From assembly GCA_024349765.1 (NCBI GenBank), contig AP026073.1, positions 5,704,001 through 5,768,000 on the forward strand: a DNA stretch of 64,000 bases, read 5' to 3'. Source of the DNA: Streptomyces nigrescens. Lineage in GTDB: Bacteria; Actinomycetota; Actinomycetes; Streptomycetales; Streptomycetaceae. A model generated the notes under the pieces. It did not search any database and was not told the origin of the DNA. It was given only the letters and a program-made list of their open reading frames with translations. Below, piece after piece: positions 53,170 to 61,691 of this stretch. Made by a program: the position numbers and the translations under genes. Within the stretch, counting starts at the first letter, position 1. Every line of letters starts with the position of its first letter.

Positions 53170-53281
53170 GACCTGAGCCTCCGGGAGACGGGATTTTCCG
53201 ACGTCCCCGACGCTACGGAGAGTGGCCGCCGCGCGGATCGGAGCCAGGGTGGGGCGCGGGTGGAAAGCGCGGCGGGCGCCG

Positions 53282-53299
53282 CTCCACCCTGGGGTGGAG
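53282..53299 (-). terminator. Hairpin after parE
   Basis: A perfect 8-bp palindromic stem CTCCACCC/GGGTGGAG with a 2-base centre lies 28 bases past the parE stop. An extra copy of the GGGTGG element lies about 30 bases further. Confidence 0.55.
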
Positions 53300-53326
53300 A
53301 GACGCCCGCCCGGGCTCAGGGAGCGC

Positions 53327-55447
53327 TCAGGTGTCGATCCGGGAACGGTCCAGCGTGGCCGCGGAGTTGGTGATGAACTCCTTGCGGGGGGCGACCTCGT
53401 TGCCCATCAGGAGGTCGAAGGTCTTCTCCGCCGCCTCCAGGTCGCTGATGTTGATCCGGCGCAGGGTGCGGTGGCGCGGGTCCATGGTCGTCTCGGCGAG
53501 CTGGTCGGCGTCCATCTCACCCAGACCCTTGTAGCGCTGGATGCTGTCCTTGTAGCGGACGTTCTTGCGCTGGAGCTCCAGCAGGGTCTGGCGCAGCTCG
53601 TTGTCGGAGTAGGTGTAGATGTACTTGTCCTGCCCCTTTTTTGGGTTGGTCAGCTCGATGCGGTGCAGCGGCGGCACGGCGGCGAAGACCCGGCCCTGCT
53701 CGACCATCGGACGCATGTAGCGCTGGAAGAGGGTCAGCAGCAGGATGCGGATGTGGGCGCCGTCGACATCGGCGTCGGCCAGGAAGATGACCTTGCCGTA
53801 GCGGGCCGCGTCGATGTCGAAGGTGCGGCCGGAACCGGCCCCTATGACCTGGATGATGGCGCCGCACTCGGCGTTCTTGAGCATGTCCGAGACCGACGAC
53901 TTCTGGACGTTCAGGATCTTGCCGCGGATCGGGAGCAGCGCCTGGAACTCGGAATTCCGGGCCAGCTTCGCGGTGCCCAGCGCGGAGTCGCCCTCGACGA
54001 TGAACAGCTCGCTGCGGTCGACGTCGTCGCTGCGGCAGTCCGCGAGCTTGGCCGGCAGCGAGGAGGACTCCAGCGCCGTCTTCCGCCGCTGCGCCTCCTT
54101 GTGCTGGCGCGCGGCGATGCGGGTGCGGGCCGCGGCGACGACCTTCTCCAGGACGGCGCGCGCCTGCTGCTTGGCGTCCCGCTTCGTGGACGTCAGGAAC
54201 GCCTTCAGCTCCCGGCTCACCACCTGGGCGACGATCCGGGAGGCGGCCGAGGTGCCGAGCACCTCCTTGGTCTGGCCCTCGAACTGCGGCTCGGCGAGGC
54301 GTACGGTCACGACCGCCGTCAGGCCCTCCATGGCGTCGTCCTTGACGACGTCGTCCTCGGCGACACGGAGCAGCTTGCTCGACCGCAGGACCTCGTTGAC
54401 CGTCTTGGTGACCGCGCGCTCGAAGCCGGAGACGTGGGTGCCGCCCTTGGGGGTGGCGATGATGTTGACGAACGACCGGAGCGTGGCGTCGTAGCCGGTG
54501 CCCCAGCGCAGCGCGATGTCGACGCCCAGTTCGCGGGTGACTTCGGTGGGGGTCATGTGGCCGCGGTCGTCGAGGACCGGCACGGTCTCCTTGAACGTGC
54601 CCTGCCCGCTGAGCCGCAGGACGTCGCACACCGCCTTGTCCTGCGCCAGGTACTCGCAGAACTCGCTGATGCCGCCGTCGTAGTGGAAGGTCTCCTCCGT
54701 CTTGCCGGCTCCGTCGAGGCCGCGCTCGTCGCGGACGACCAGGGTGAGGCCCGGGACGAGGAAGGCGGTCTGGCGGGCGCGGGCGTACAGCGTCTCCAGG
54801 GAGAGCTTGGCGTCCTTGAGGAAGATCTGCCGGTCGGCCCAGTAACGGACGCGGGTGCCGGTCTTCGTCTTGGCGATCCGCTTGCCCTTGTGCAGGCCGT
54901 TGGCCGGGTCGAACGGGGCGTCCGGGCCCGATTCCGTGAAGATCCCGGGGACGCCACGGCGGAAGCTGATCGAGTGCGTCTTGCTGTTGCGGTCGACCTC
55001 GACGTCGAGCCGGGCGGAGAGGGCGTTGACGACCGAGGCGCCGACGCCGTGCAGACCGCCGGAGGCCGCGTACGAGCCGCCGCCGAACTTTCCGCCGGCG
55101 TGCAGCTTGGTCATCACGACCTCGACGCCGCTCAGCCCGGTCTTGGGCTCGACGTCCACGGGGATGCCGCGGCCGTTGTCGCGCACCTCCACGGACCCGT
55201 CGTCGTGGAGGACCACCTCGATGTGGTCGCAGTAGCCGCCGAGCGCCTCGTCGACGGAGTTGTCGATGATCTCCCAGAGGCAGTGCATCAGACCGCGGCT
55301 GTCCGTGGAGCCGATGTACATGCCGGGGCGCTTGCGGACCGCTTCGAGGCCCTCCAGGACGAGCAGATGCCGCGCGGTGTAGTTGGAACCGTCCCGGTCT
55401 GCCCCGGTCAGCACTGCGGTGGACGGCACGGACATCTCGGCGGTCAC
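53327..55447 (-). CDS. parE: DNA topoisomerase IV subunit B
   Basis: This is a 706-residue protein. GHKL ATPase N-terminus (VDEALGG, DNGRGIPV, GGLHGVGASVVNALS) and a TOPRIM domain (EGDSALGTAK, DADVDGAHIR). EGDSALG in place of the GyrB EGDSAGG separates ParE from GyrB. It works with ParC (37437-39884) to unlink chromosomes; the two genes are unlinked and in opposite orientation here, as is usual in Streptomyces. The GTG at 55447 has AGGAG upstream; the ATG four codons later is possible. Confidence 0.95.
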   Translation of the reverse strand: MTAEMSVPSTAVLTGADRDGSNYTARHLLVLEGLEAVRKRPGMYIGSTDSRGLMHCLWEIIDNSVDEALGGYCDHIEVVLHDDGSVEVRDNGRGIPVDVEPKTGLSGVEVVMTKLHAGGKFGGGSYAASGGLHGVGASVVNALSARLDVEVDRNSKTHSISFRRGVPGIFTESGPDAPFDPANGLHKGKRIAKTKTGTRVRYWADRQIFLKDAKLSLETLYARARQTAFLVPGLTLVVRDERGLDGAGKTEETFHYDGGISEFCEYLAQDKAVCDVLRLSGQGTFKETVPVLDDRGHMTPTEVTRELGVDIALRWGTGYDATLRSFVNIIATPKGGTHVSGFERAVTKTVNEVLRSSKLLRVAEDDVVKDDAMEGLTAVVTVRLAEPQFEGQTKEVLGTSAASRIVAQVVSRELKAFLTSTKRDAKQQARAVLEKVVAAARTRIAARQHKEAQRRKTALESSSLPAKLADCRSDDVDRSELFIVEGDSALGTAKLARNSEFQALLPIRGKILNVQKSSVSDMLKNAECGAIIQVIGAGSGRTFDIDAARYGKVIFLADADVDGAHIRILLLTLFQRYMRPMVEQGRVFAAVPPLHRIELTNPKKGQDKYIYTYSDNELRQTLLELQRKNVRYKDSIQRYKGLGEMDADQLAETTMDPRHRTLRRINISDLEAAEKTFDLLMGNEVAPRKEFITNSAATLDRSRIDT

Positions 55448-55891
55448 GCGGTTCGCTCCTCGCTGAATTTCTGGCAGTCCGCATTCCGCGGACTCGGTTG
55501 TGGCGGTGTCGCCGGTCAGAGGGTACCGAGGCCTGGTAGAGCCGATGTGACGCCACCCGTAAGCATGCTCATGGTAGTAGAATTTCGCTCGTGCGTTCGA
55601 TCGCTCGTTGGGGTGACGTCCGAGTGACGTGCACATCACGTTCCCTTCGAGGCATGAACCATTTAGGCTCCGGGCACGTCCTCATCAACAACCGGCAAGC
55701 CAGCCGGGGGGACAGACCCAGCACCCAACGTGAATCAGACCACCAAGCAATACGGCTCATTCGCCGCCACCCGGCAGCACCCGGCCCCCTCGAAGAATTT
55801 TTTTCGAGGAAAAGGCACGAGCGGGAACGTTTTCGGCCTGGTTGGATGTTGACCCTGGTACGACAGCTCGTCGAGCTAGAGAAGAGGCGAC
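55448..55891. other. Divergent promoter region of parE and the DUF7455 gene
   Basis: This 444-base region contains no supported gene. It holds a near-perfect inverted repeat GTGACGTG/CACATCAC at 55624-55639, a short hairpin CCTCGAA/TTCGAGG with a T-rich loop at 55788-55809, and TTGACC near 55849. Small ORFs here have poor codon bias. Confidence 0.55.
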
Positions 55892-56122
55892 GTGACTACT
55901 GTTCTGACACCCGCGAGCCCGCTGACGGCCGCTGACCGCTGCGACCGCTGCGGCGCCCAGGCATACCTGCGCGTCGTCCTGATGTCCGGCGGAGAACTGC
56001 TCTTCTGCGCCCACCACGGTCGCAAGTTCGAGCCAGAACTCAAGAAGATCGCCGCGGAAATACAGGACGAGACGGAGCGGCTGAACGCTTCTCCGGCGTC
56101 CGCGTCCGATGAGGAACGCTGA
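55892..56122 (+). CDS. DUF7455 small zinc-ribbon-like protein
   Basis: This 76-residue protein has a CDRCG knuckle (residues 17-21) and CAHHGRKF (from about residue 39), which together offer Cys/His metal ligands. A helical, acidic C-terminus follows. Family DUF7455 is common in Streptomyces next to parE/hrdB. Function unknown. The GTG at 55892 has a GAAGAGG site. Convergent with the protease gene. Confidence 0.88.
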   Translation: MTTVLTPASPLTAADRCDRCGAQAYLRVVLMSGGELLFCAHHGRKFEPELKKIAAEIQDETERLNASPASASDEER

Positions 56123-56248
56123 CACTTCGCATCCACGACGAGCGAGCAGCGGCCCTGCGCCGTGCGGCGGGCGGTCACCCCGGCACCACCGGGGGGCCGC
56201 CCGCACTCGTACGCGCGCCCCGGTTTTCCGCCGGCTCCCCGCGGCGCC

Positions 56249-57058
56249 TCAGCCCGCGCCATGCGCCAGTACCGCCGGAAGCAACGCCGAGGCCCGGGTG
56301 TAGACCCCCGGGCTCCCCGCCTGGCCACAGCCGGTCCCCCAGGACACCAGCCCCACCAGGCGCCCGTGGACGACCAGCGGTCCGCCGCTGTCGCCCTGGC
56401 AGGCGTCCCGCCCGCCGGCCGGCTCCCCCGCACACAGCATGGAACGGGACCGGTACGTTCCGTCCGCGGTGCCCGGATAGGCCCGGGTGCAGACCGCGTC
56501 GCGCAGCACGTTGACATGCGCCGAGCGCAACCGTGACGCGTAGCGGCCCTCGCCCGTGGTGTCTCCCCATCCGTAGACCGTGGCCCGGCTGCCCGGCCGG
56601 TAGGCCCGGTCGTTCCGCCCCGCTATCGGGATGGTCCGGTTCCGTACCGGCCTCGGGAGCGTGAGGACGGCCATGTCGCCCTCATTGGTCCAGCTGTCAT
56701 AGCGGGGGTTCACCCAGACCTTCGCCGGCTTGACCTCCTGCCCCCCGCCGCCGGTGAGGTTGTCGCGCCCGATCACGATGCGCAGGTCCCGGACCTGCTG
56801 CCAGGGGACGCCCAGCACCTCCTTGCCCAGACAGTGCGCGGCCGTCACGACCGTGGAGTGCCCCACCAGCACCCCACCGCAGAACTGACCGGAGCGCTGG
56901 GCCCCGAAGCGCTGATGGGAGGCCAGCGCCACCGCCCAGGGGCTCTGGGACAGTTGCGCGGGCTTCCCGCCGATCACCGACTCGTCCGCGGCCGCCGGCA
57001 CCGGCAGGGTGAGGACCAGTGCGAGGGCTCCGAGAACGGCGCCTGCGGTCGGACGCAT
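56249..57058 (-). CDS. Secreted trypsin-like serine protease
   Basis: This is a 269-residue protein. Signal peptide to about residue 24 (AAA-DES), then a very short propeptide; the mature end would be VIGG at 28-31. Catalytic triad His75 (TAAHC), Asp128 (GDMAVL) and Ser224 (GDSGGP); Asp218 at the base of the specificity pocket predicts cleavage after Arg/Lys. Six cysteines pair as in chymotrypsin-fold enzymes. AGGAG precedes the ATG at 57058; the longer ORF upstream is not supported. Confidence 0.94.
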   Translation of the reverse strand: MRPTAGAVLGALALVLTLPVPAAADESVIGGKPAQLSQSPWAVALASHQRFGAQRSGQFCGGVLVGHSTVVTAAHCLGKEVLGVPWQQVRDLRIVIGRDNLTGGGGQEVKPAKVWVNPRYDSWTNEGDMAVLTLPRPVRNRTIPIAGRNDRAYRPGSRATVYGWGDTTGEGRYASRLRSAHVNVLRDAVCTRAYPGTADGTYRSRSMLCAGEPAGGRDACQGDSGGPLVVHGRLVGLVSWGTGCGQAGSPGVYTRASALLPAVLAHGAG

Positions 57059-57135
57059 ACGGACTCCTGACTGTGGGACAGCTGTCGCCCACCCAGAGTG
57101 ACCCAAACGGCTGCGCCGCGCACCCGGACGGCGGC

Positions 57136-57170
57136 GAGCCCGGCCCCTCCCCATTGGAGAGACCGGGCTC
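57136..57170 (-). terminator. Candidate terminator of hrdB
   Basis: GAGCCCGG and CCGGGCTC arms with a 19-base loop that can pair further lie 29 bases past the hrdB stop. Confidence 0.6.
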
Positions 57171-57198
57171 ACGGCGCTGTACGGGCCGGGCGGTTCGA

Positions 57199-58746
57199 CT
57201 AGTCGAGGTAGTCCCGCAGCACCTGGGAGCGCGACGGGTGACGCAGCTTCGACATCGTCTTCGACTCGATCTGACGGATCCGCTCACGCGTGACGCCGTA
57301 GACCTTGCCGATCTCGTCCAGCGTCTTCGGCTGGCCGTCGGTGAGACCGAAGCGCATGGACACGACGCCGGCCTCCCGCTCCGAGAGTGTGTCCAGAACC
57401 GAGTGCAGCTGCTCCTGCAGGAGCGTGAAACTCACTGCATCGGCGGGCACGACAGCCTCGGAGTCCTCGATCAGGTCACCGAACTCGCTGTCGCCGTCCT
57501 CGCCCAGCGGGGTGTGCAGCGAGATCGGCTCGCGGCCGTACTTCTGGACCTCGATGACCTTCTCGGGGGTCATGTCGAGTTCCTTGGCCAGCTCCTCCGG
57601 GGTGGGCTCGCGGCCCAGGTCCTGGAGCATCTGGCGCTGGACGCGGGCCAGCTTGTTGATGACCTCGACCATGTGGACGGGGATACGGATCGTACGGGCC
57701 TGGTCGGCCATGGCGCGGGTGATGGCCTGGCGGATCCACCACGTCGCGTAGGTCGAGAACTTGTAGCCCTTGGTGTAGTCGAACTTCTCGACCGCACGGA
57801 TCAGACCGAGGTTGCCCTCCTGGATCAGGTCCAGGAAGAGCATGCCGCGGCCGGTGTAGCGCTTGGCCAGGGAGACCACCAGACGGAGGTTGGCCTCCAG
57901 GAGGTGGTTCTTCGCCCGGCGGCCGTCCTCGGCGATGATCTCCAGCTCACGCTTGAGCTTCGGCGCGAGCTTGTCGGAGTTCGCCAGCTTGTCCTCGGCG
58001 AACAGGCCCGCCTCGATGCGCTTGGCGAGCTCGACCTCCTGCTCGGCGTTGAGGAGGGGGACCTTACCGATCTGCTTGAGGTAGTCCTTGACCGGGTCGG
58101 CGGTGGCGCCGGCCGCGGCGACCTGCTGAGCGGGGGCGTCGTCCTCGTCGTCGTCGGACAGGACGAAGCCGGCGTTCTCCGGGGTGTCGGCGCCCTCGGG
58201 GCCCTCGCCCTTGCCGGGCGTCGGGGTCTCCTCGGTCACCTCGTCGTCGAGGAGCTCGTCGACGTCCTTCTTGGACGCGGTCTTCTTCGCAGTGGCCTTC
58301 TTGGCCGTGGTCTTCTTCGCGACCGTCTTCTTGGCGGTCGTCTTCTTCGCCGCTGCCTTCTTCGCAGGCGCGGACTCGGACTCACCGGCCGGGTCCGCCA
58401 CGGGGGCGGGGGCGGCGGCGGTGGTCTTCTTGACCGTGGCGGTCTTGGCCGCGACGGTCTTGGTGGCGGTGCGCTTCGCCGGACTCTTCGCTGCGACGCT
58501 CTTGCGGGTGCGCTTGGGCGCCTCTGCGGCACTGACCATCAGCGTCACACCCTCCTCGTCGAGGATCTGGTTGAGGCTGCGCAGAACGTTCTTCCACTGG
58601 GTTGGCGGAATCTGGTCAGCCTCGAAGGCCCGACGCACGTCATCGCCGGCGATCTGCCCATCTGCCTTTCCCCGCTCGATGAGCGCCATCACAGACTCGG
58701 ACTCGGCGATCTCCGGCGGGAGCGTACGGGATGTGCTGGCCGACAC
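57199..58746 (-). CDS. hrdB: Principal RNA polymerase sigma factor HrdB
   Basis: This is a 515-residue protein. Region 1.1-like N-terminus, then a Lys/Ala/Thr-rich repeat tract (about residues 78-165) peculiar to actinobacterial principal sigma factors, an acidic block, and sigma-70 regions 1.2-4.2: [34 protein letters not shown] (region 2.3/2.4) and [20 protein letters not shown] (4.2). This is the essential housekeeping sigma. GTG start at 58746 ([16 protein letters not shown]) with AGAGG upstream matches the Streptomyces protein. The extended upstream ORF to 58845 is not supported. Confidence 0.97.
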   Translation of the reverse strand: MSASTSRTLPPEIAESESVMALIERGKADGQIAGDDVRRAFEADQIPPTQWKNVLRSLNQILDEEGVTLMVSAAEAPKRTRKSVAAKSPAKRTATKTVAAKTATVKKTTAAAPAPVADPAGESESAPAKKAAAKKTTAKKTVAKKTTAKKATAKKTASKKDVDELLDDEVTEETPTPGKGEGPEGADTPENAGFVLSDDDEDDAPAQQVAAAGATADPVKDYLKQIGKVPLLNAEQEVELAKRIEAGLFAEDKLANSDKLAPKLKRELEIIAEDGRRAKNHLLEANLRLVVSLAKRYTGRGMLFLDLIQEGNLGLIRAVEKFDYTKGYKFSTYATWWIRQAITRAMADQARTIRIPVHMVEVINKLARVQRQMLQDLGREPTPEELAKELDMTPEKVIEVQKYGREPISLHTPLGEDGDSEFGDLIEDSEAVVPADAVSFTLLQEQLHSVLDTLSEREAGVVSMRFGLTDGQPKTLDEIGKVYGVTRERIRQIESKTMSKLRHPSRSQVLRDYLD

Positions 58747-59147
58747 GAACAACCTCTCGGAACGATGGAAACGGCTTCCGACCCCGTCCAGTGTGGATCG
58801 GAGCCGACGACCGTCGGTGGGGATGGACCGACGGCGCAGGGGCAACCGGGGAGTTGAACAGCGTCACGAACGCCGCTCGTATTCCCTCCTCGGCTATCAC
58901 CTCTTAAGTCATCGCGCTTCCCGGGAGAGCGTTACGCCCAATCTGCGTGGCCCGAGTCACACCCCATAACGACCCATTCCCTGTCATATGACATGCAATC
59001 CTCCCGAGATCTGCCGCCGGATCCGGTCGACGCCCCGGATCCGGCGAGCGCGTGCGCCTTCGCCGCGTACGGCGTGCCCCGCCCGAGGGGTACGCAGGGC
59101 ACGGGGCCGCGCGGCGCCTACGTTCCGTACGCGGTCGGGTACGGCCT
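58747..59147. other. hrdB promoter region
   Basis: These 401 bases between hrdB and the whiH stop contain the hrdB promoters. I could not assign a -35/-10 pair with confidence, nor a good SigR-type GGAAT-N18-GTT site. A 20-codon ORF on the minus strand (ATG near 58991, GGGAGG upstream, MSYDREWVVMGCDSGHADWA) lies in the leader and could be a short peptide; evidence is weak. Confidence 0.5.
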
Positions 59148-60095
59148 TCAGTGCTCGCGGGGCGCGGGGACGACGTGGTCCACGGGCGTCCCGGAGCCCT
59201 GGCCGGCCGCCTCGCCATGGGCGGCGAGGAGCTGGCGCATCGCGGATTCGGCCGCCGTGGCATCGCCGGAGCCGATGGCGTCGACCACCCGCATGTGCTG
59301 GCCCACGGACGTCTCGACCGGCCGCTCACAGCCGCCGCCGGATCCGCCGGAGACGTGCAGGGCGGCGGAGACGATGCCGGAGAGGTGCTCCAGCATGCGG
59401 TTGCCGGCGAGCTGGAGCAGCAGGGAGTGGAACTCGGCGTCGGCGCGGGCGAAGGTCATGGTGTCGCCCTGGGCCGCGGAGTGGCCCATGATCTCGACCA
59501 TGTCGGCCAGCCGCTGCTGGATGTCCTCCCGGCCGTGCCCGGCGGCGAGGCGGGCGGCGAGCGGCTCGATCGTCCAGCGCAGCTCGCACAGCTCCCGGCG
59601 CTGGTCGTCACGCTGCGGGCCGTAGGCGCGCCACTCGATGATGTCGGGGTCGAGGAGGTTCCAGTCGCTGACCGGACGCACCCGGGTGCCCACGTTGGGG
59701 CGCGCGCTCACGAGCCCCTTGGCCTCGAGGACGCGCAGTGACTCACGGACGACGGTGCGGGAGACCTCGAAGCGCTGGCCGATCTCCTCGGGGACGAGCG
59801 GACGGTCGGCGCCGAGATCACCGGAGACGATCATCTGGCCGAGCTGTTGGACGAGTTGGCCGTGCAGGCCGCGGCCGCGGCTGCCGGCCGCGCGCCGGCC
59901 GACCCGGCCGATCTCCGCCTCGGAGCCGTCCCAGACCTGCGGAACGCGCTCGGCACGCTCCGGGCCGGCCGTGTTGCCGGTGTTCGCGGTGTTGGCGGCG
60001 TTGGCGTAGGGGTAGCGGTCAAGCTCGCCCGGGCCTGCGAGGCCGGTGTCGCCGGGGCGAGCCGCGGTCATCATGGTGTGCGCAAGGGTACTCAC
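59148..60095 (-). CDS. whiH: Sporulation regulator WhiH (GntR/FadR family)
   Basis: This is a 315-residue protein. A low-complexity Asn/Thr/Ala N-terminus (about 1-60) is followed by a winged helix (QLGQMIVSGDLGADRPLVPE, FEVSRTVVRESLRVLEAKGL) and an FCD domain (LCELRWTIEPLAARLAAGHG). It is placed next to hrdB, as whiH is in Streptomyces, and the N-terminal sequence agrees with WhiH as I remember it. WhiH acts in aerial hyphae before septation and represses its own gene. The GTG at 60095 was chosen; an ATG eight codons on is possible. The ligand is unknown. Confidence 0.92.
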   Translation of the reverse strand: MSTLAHTMMTAARPGDTGLAGPGELDRYPYANAANTANTGNTAGPERAERVPQVWDGSEAEIGRVGRRAAGSRGRGLHGQLVQQLGQMIVSGDLGADRPLVPEEIGQRFEVSRTVVRESLRVLEAKGLVSARPNVGTRVRPVSDWNLLDPDIIEWRAYGPQRDDQRRELCELRWTIEPLAARLAAGHGREDIQQRLADMVEIMGHSAAQGDTMTFARADAEFHSLLLQLAGNRMLEHLSGIVSAALHVSGGSGGGCERPVETSVGQHMRVVDAIGSGDATAAESAMRQLLAAHGEAAGQGSGTPVDHVVPAPREH

Positions 60096-60879
60096 GCATC
60101 CTTTGTCGGCGACACCCTGAACACCCTTGAGGTCTTTGGTGAAAAGCACACGAAAGGGTGATCGCCCCCCATCTCTGAATTGACGCTTTATCGGAAGGAA
60201 ATGCGCCACCCAGGGCGAGTTACGGACACCATCCGCAACAACAGGGCGTCAAAACAGGCGCCTTACTCGACCGGAACGGAGAGTCGCAGCGCGCCACGAC
60301 GACATCACCGCAGGCCAGAGCCGGTTGCCTGCAACAACGGTGCGCCGCCTGCGGATTGAGCCGAACCACTTCTCACGACCGATATGTCGCGGTCGATTCC
60401 GGACCGCCACTTGACGGCTACCGCGCAACCACTCCACGAAATCAAGGAATTTCACACGCGGAACAGCGGTATCAACGGGCATCTGCCACACCTGATGCCG
60501 ACCCGTTCCGCACCTCGACTCACGCACCTCTCCGCGCCACGGGCGTTACTCGGCAGGTGAGTTGAGATGCCCGCCCGGGGCGACGACATCGAGGGGCGAA
60601 GCCGTCGATGCGGGCGGCCGCAACGCAGGCCGCGATGCAGGCCGGGGCGCCGCCGGCATCCGATGGCCGCAGGAGCCGCCCCGCCGGGAGAGGCGAGCCG
60701 CAGGCAGGTGAGCGGCTGAACGTCGACCACGGGCGACACGAGTAGCCCGACCCGGACAAGGTATCGGAATATGTCCTATTTTCTCGTAATTGTTCAATCG
60801 TGTCGGTTTCCGCGGTGTGCGGGCACAGGAGAGAACAGCGGCCCGTGGCCGTCCCCACCGGGAAGGCCGAAGGCCGTGC
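60096..60879. other. Long intergenic region between whiH and the Nudix gene
   Basis: These 784 bases hold no gene I can support. The part 60180-60520 is visibly less GC-rich than the rest of the window; 60540-60740 is GC-rich with a minus-strand ORF (60452-60739) of odd composition. The whiH promoter must lie near 60100-60250. An A/T-rich patch at 60765-60800 could be a promoter or regulatory site. Confidence 0.6.
60188..60195 (-). promoter_or_regulatory. Candidate -10 element of a WhiG-type promoter for whiH
   Basis: TCCGATAA on the minus strand matches the WhiG sigma -10 consensus GCCGATAA at 7 of 8 bases, about 93 bases before the whiH start. WhiG control of whiH is established in S. coelicolor. 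No good TAAA -35 lies 15-16 bases upstream, so the call is tentative. Confidence 0.3.
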
Positions 60880-61644
60880 TCAGACCTCGGGGCGCAGCAT
60901 CGGCGGGTTGAGCAGCGTCGCGCCGCCGGCCCGGAAGAGCTGCGCGGGGCGGCCGCCCTGACGCGTCGTGGTGCCTCCCGTCGGCACCAGGAATCCCGGG
61001 GTGCCGGTCACCTTCCGGTGGAAGTTCCGGGGGTCGAGGGCGACCCCCCACACGGCTTCGTAGACCCGGCGCAGCTCCCCCACCGTGAACTCCGGCGGGC
61101 AGAAGGCCGTGGCGAGCGAGGAGTACTCGATCTTCGAGCGGGCCCGCTCCACCCCGTCGGTGAGGATCTGGGCATGGTCGAAGGCGAGGGGGGCCGCCAG
61201 CTCGCCCTCGCGGGCATGGGTGTCGTCCGGCTCCAGCAGGGTCTCGACCGGTGCCCAGCGGGCACTGCGGGCGTCACCGCCGGCCGTGGGAGCGGGCAGG
61301 TCCGGTGCGAGGACCAGATGCGCGACGCTGACGACCCGCATCCGGGGGTCCCGCTTCGGATCGCCGTAGGTGGCGAGCTGTTCCAGATGGGCGCCGTACA
61401 CGGGCGTCGGACCCGTCGGGGTCTGGGCGTGCAGACCGGTCTCCTCGGCCAGCTCGCGGGCGGCCGCTGCCTCGAGGTCCTCGTCGGCCCGGACGAATCC
61501 GCCGGGCAGCGCCCAGCGTCCCTGGAACGGCGGCTCACCGCGGCGCACGGCCAGTGCGCAGAGGGCGTGGCGGCGCACGGTGAGCACGACCAGGTCGACG
61601 GTGACAGCGAAGGGCGGGAAGGCCGACGGGTCGTAGGGAGGCAT
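60880..61644 (-). CDS. Nudix-domain transcriptional regulator (NrtR-like)
   Basis: This 254-residue protein has an N-terminal Nudix domain with the box GGFVRADEDLEAAAARELAE-ETGL (residues about 48-71; hydrolase Glu residues retained). A C-terminal winged helix of the NrtR type follows (FTVGELRRVYEAVWG, DPRNFHRKVTGTPGFLVPTG). NrtR-class proteins bind ADP-ribose-like ligands or sugars and regulate NAD or sugar metabolism; here the adjacent glycogen-debranching-like gene could hint at carbohydrate control (inference). The ATG at 61644 has no SD but lies seven bases after a TATGAT, suggesting a leaderless mRNA. Confidence 0.88.
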   Translation of the reverse strand: MPPYDPSAFPPFAVTVDLVVLTVRRHALCALAVRRGEPPFQGRWALPGGFVRADEDLEAAAARELAEETGLHAQTPTGPTPVYGAHLEQLATYGDPKRDPRMRVVSVAHLVLAPDLPAPTAGGDARSARWAPVETLLEPDDTHAREGELAAPLAFDHAQILTDGVERARSKIEYSSLATAFCPPEFTVGELRRVYEAVWGVALDPRNFHRKVTGTPGFLVPTGGTTTRQGGRPAQLFRAGGATLLNPPMLRPEV

Positions 61645-61650
61645 GGCGTG

Positions 61651-61672
61651 ATCATAGTCGTCCGCCTGACGA
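61651..61672 (-). promoter_or_regulatory. Promoter/operator of the Nudix regulator
   Basis: On the minus strand TATGAT (61651-61656) lies six bases before the ATG, a near-consensus -10 for a leaderless transcript. Directly upstream, in the spacer, is an inverted repeat TCGTC-N5-GACGA (61658-61672), a likely operator for autoregulation. Confidence 0.5.
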
Positions 61673-61691
61673 TAAACAGGCCCGCAGTACC

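Noticed and set aside
53222-55627. 801-residue open frame on the plus strand opposite parE
   Set aside because: It is the antisense shadow of a high-GC gene; the peptide is Val/Gly/Asp/His low complexity without domains, and parE on the other strand is unmistakable.
55624-55639. CRP/cAMP receptor site
   Set aside because: The arms GTGA and TCAC are separated by eight bases, not six.
55665-55685. TTAGGCTCC considered as a second iron box
   Set aside because: Only half of the 19-bp consensus is present.
55750-55860. 40-codon plus-strand ORF starting GTG near 55730
   Set aside because: No ribosome binding site and many A/T third positions.
58747-58990. SigR-dependent hrdB promoter
   Set aside because: GGGAAT occurs twice but no GTT follows at 17-19 bases, so the known arrangement could not be recognised.
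60452-60739. 95-codon minus-strand ORF upstream of whiH
   Set aside because: Arg/Cys/Pro-rich composition, codon bias lost in the second half, no SD; not supported as a gene.
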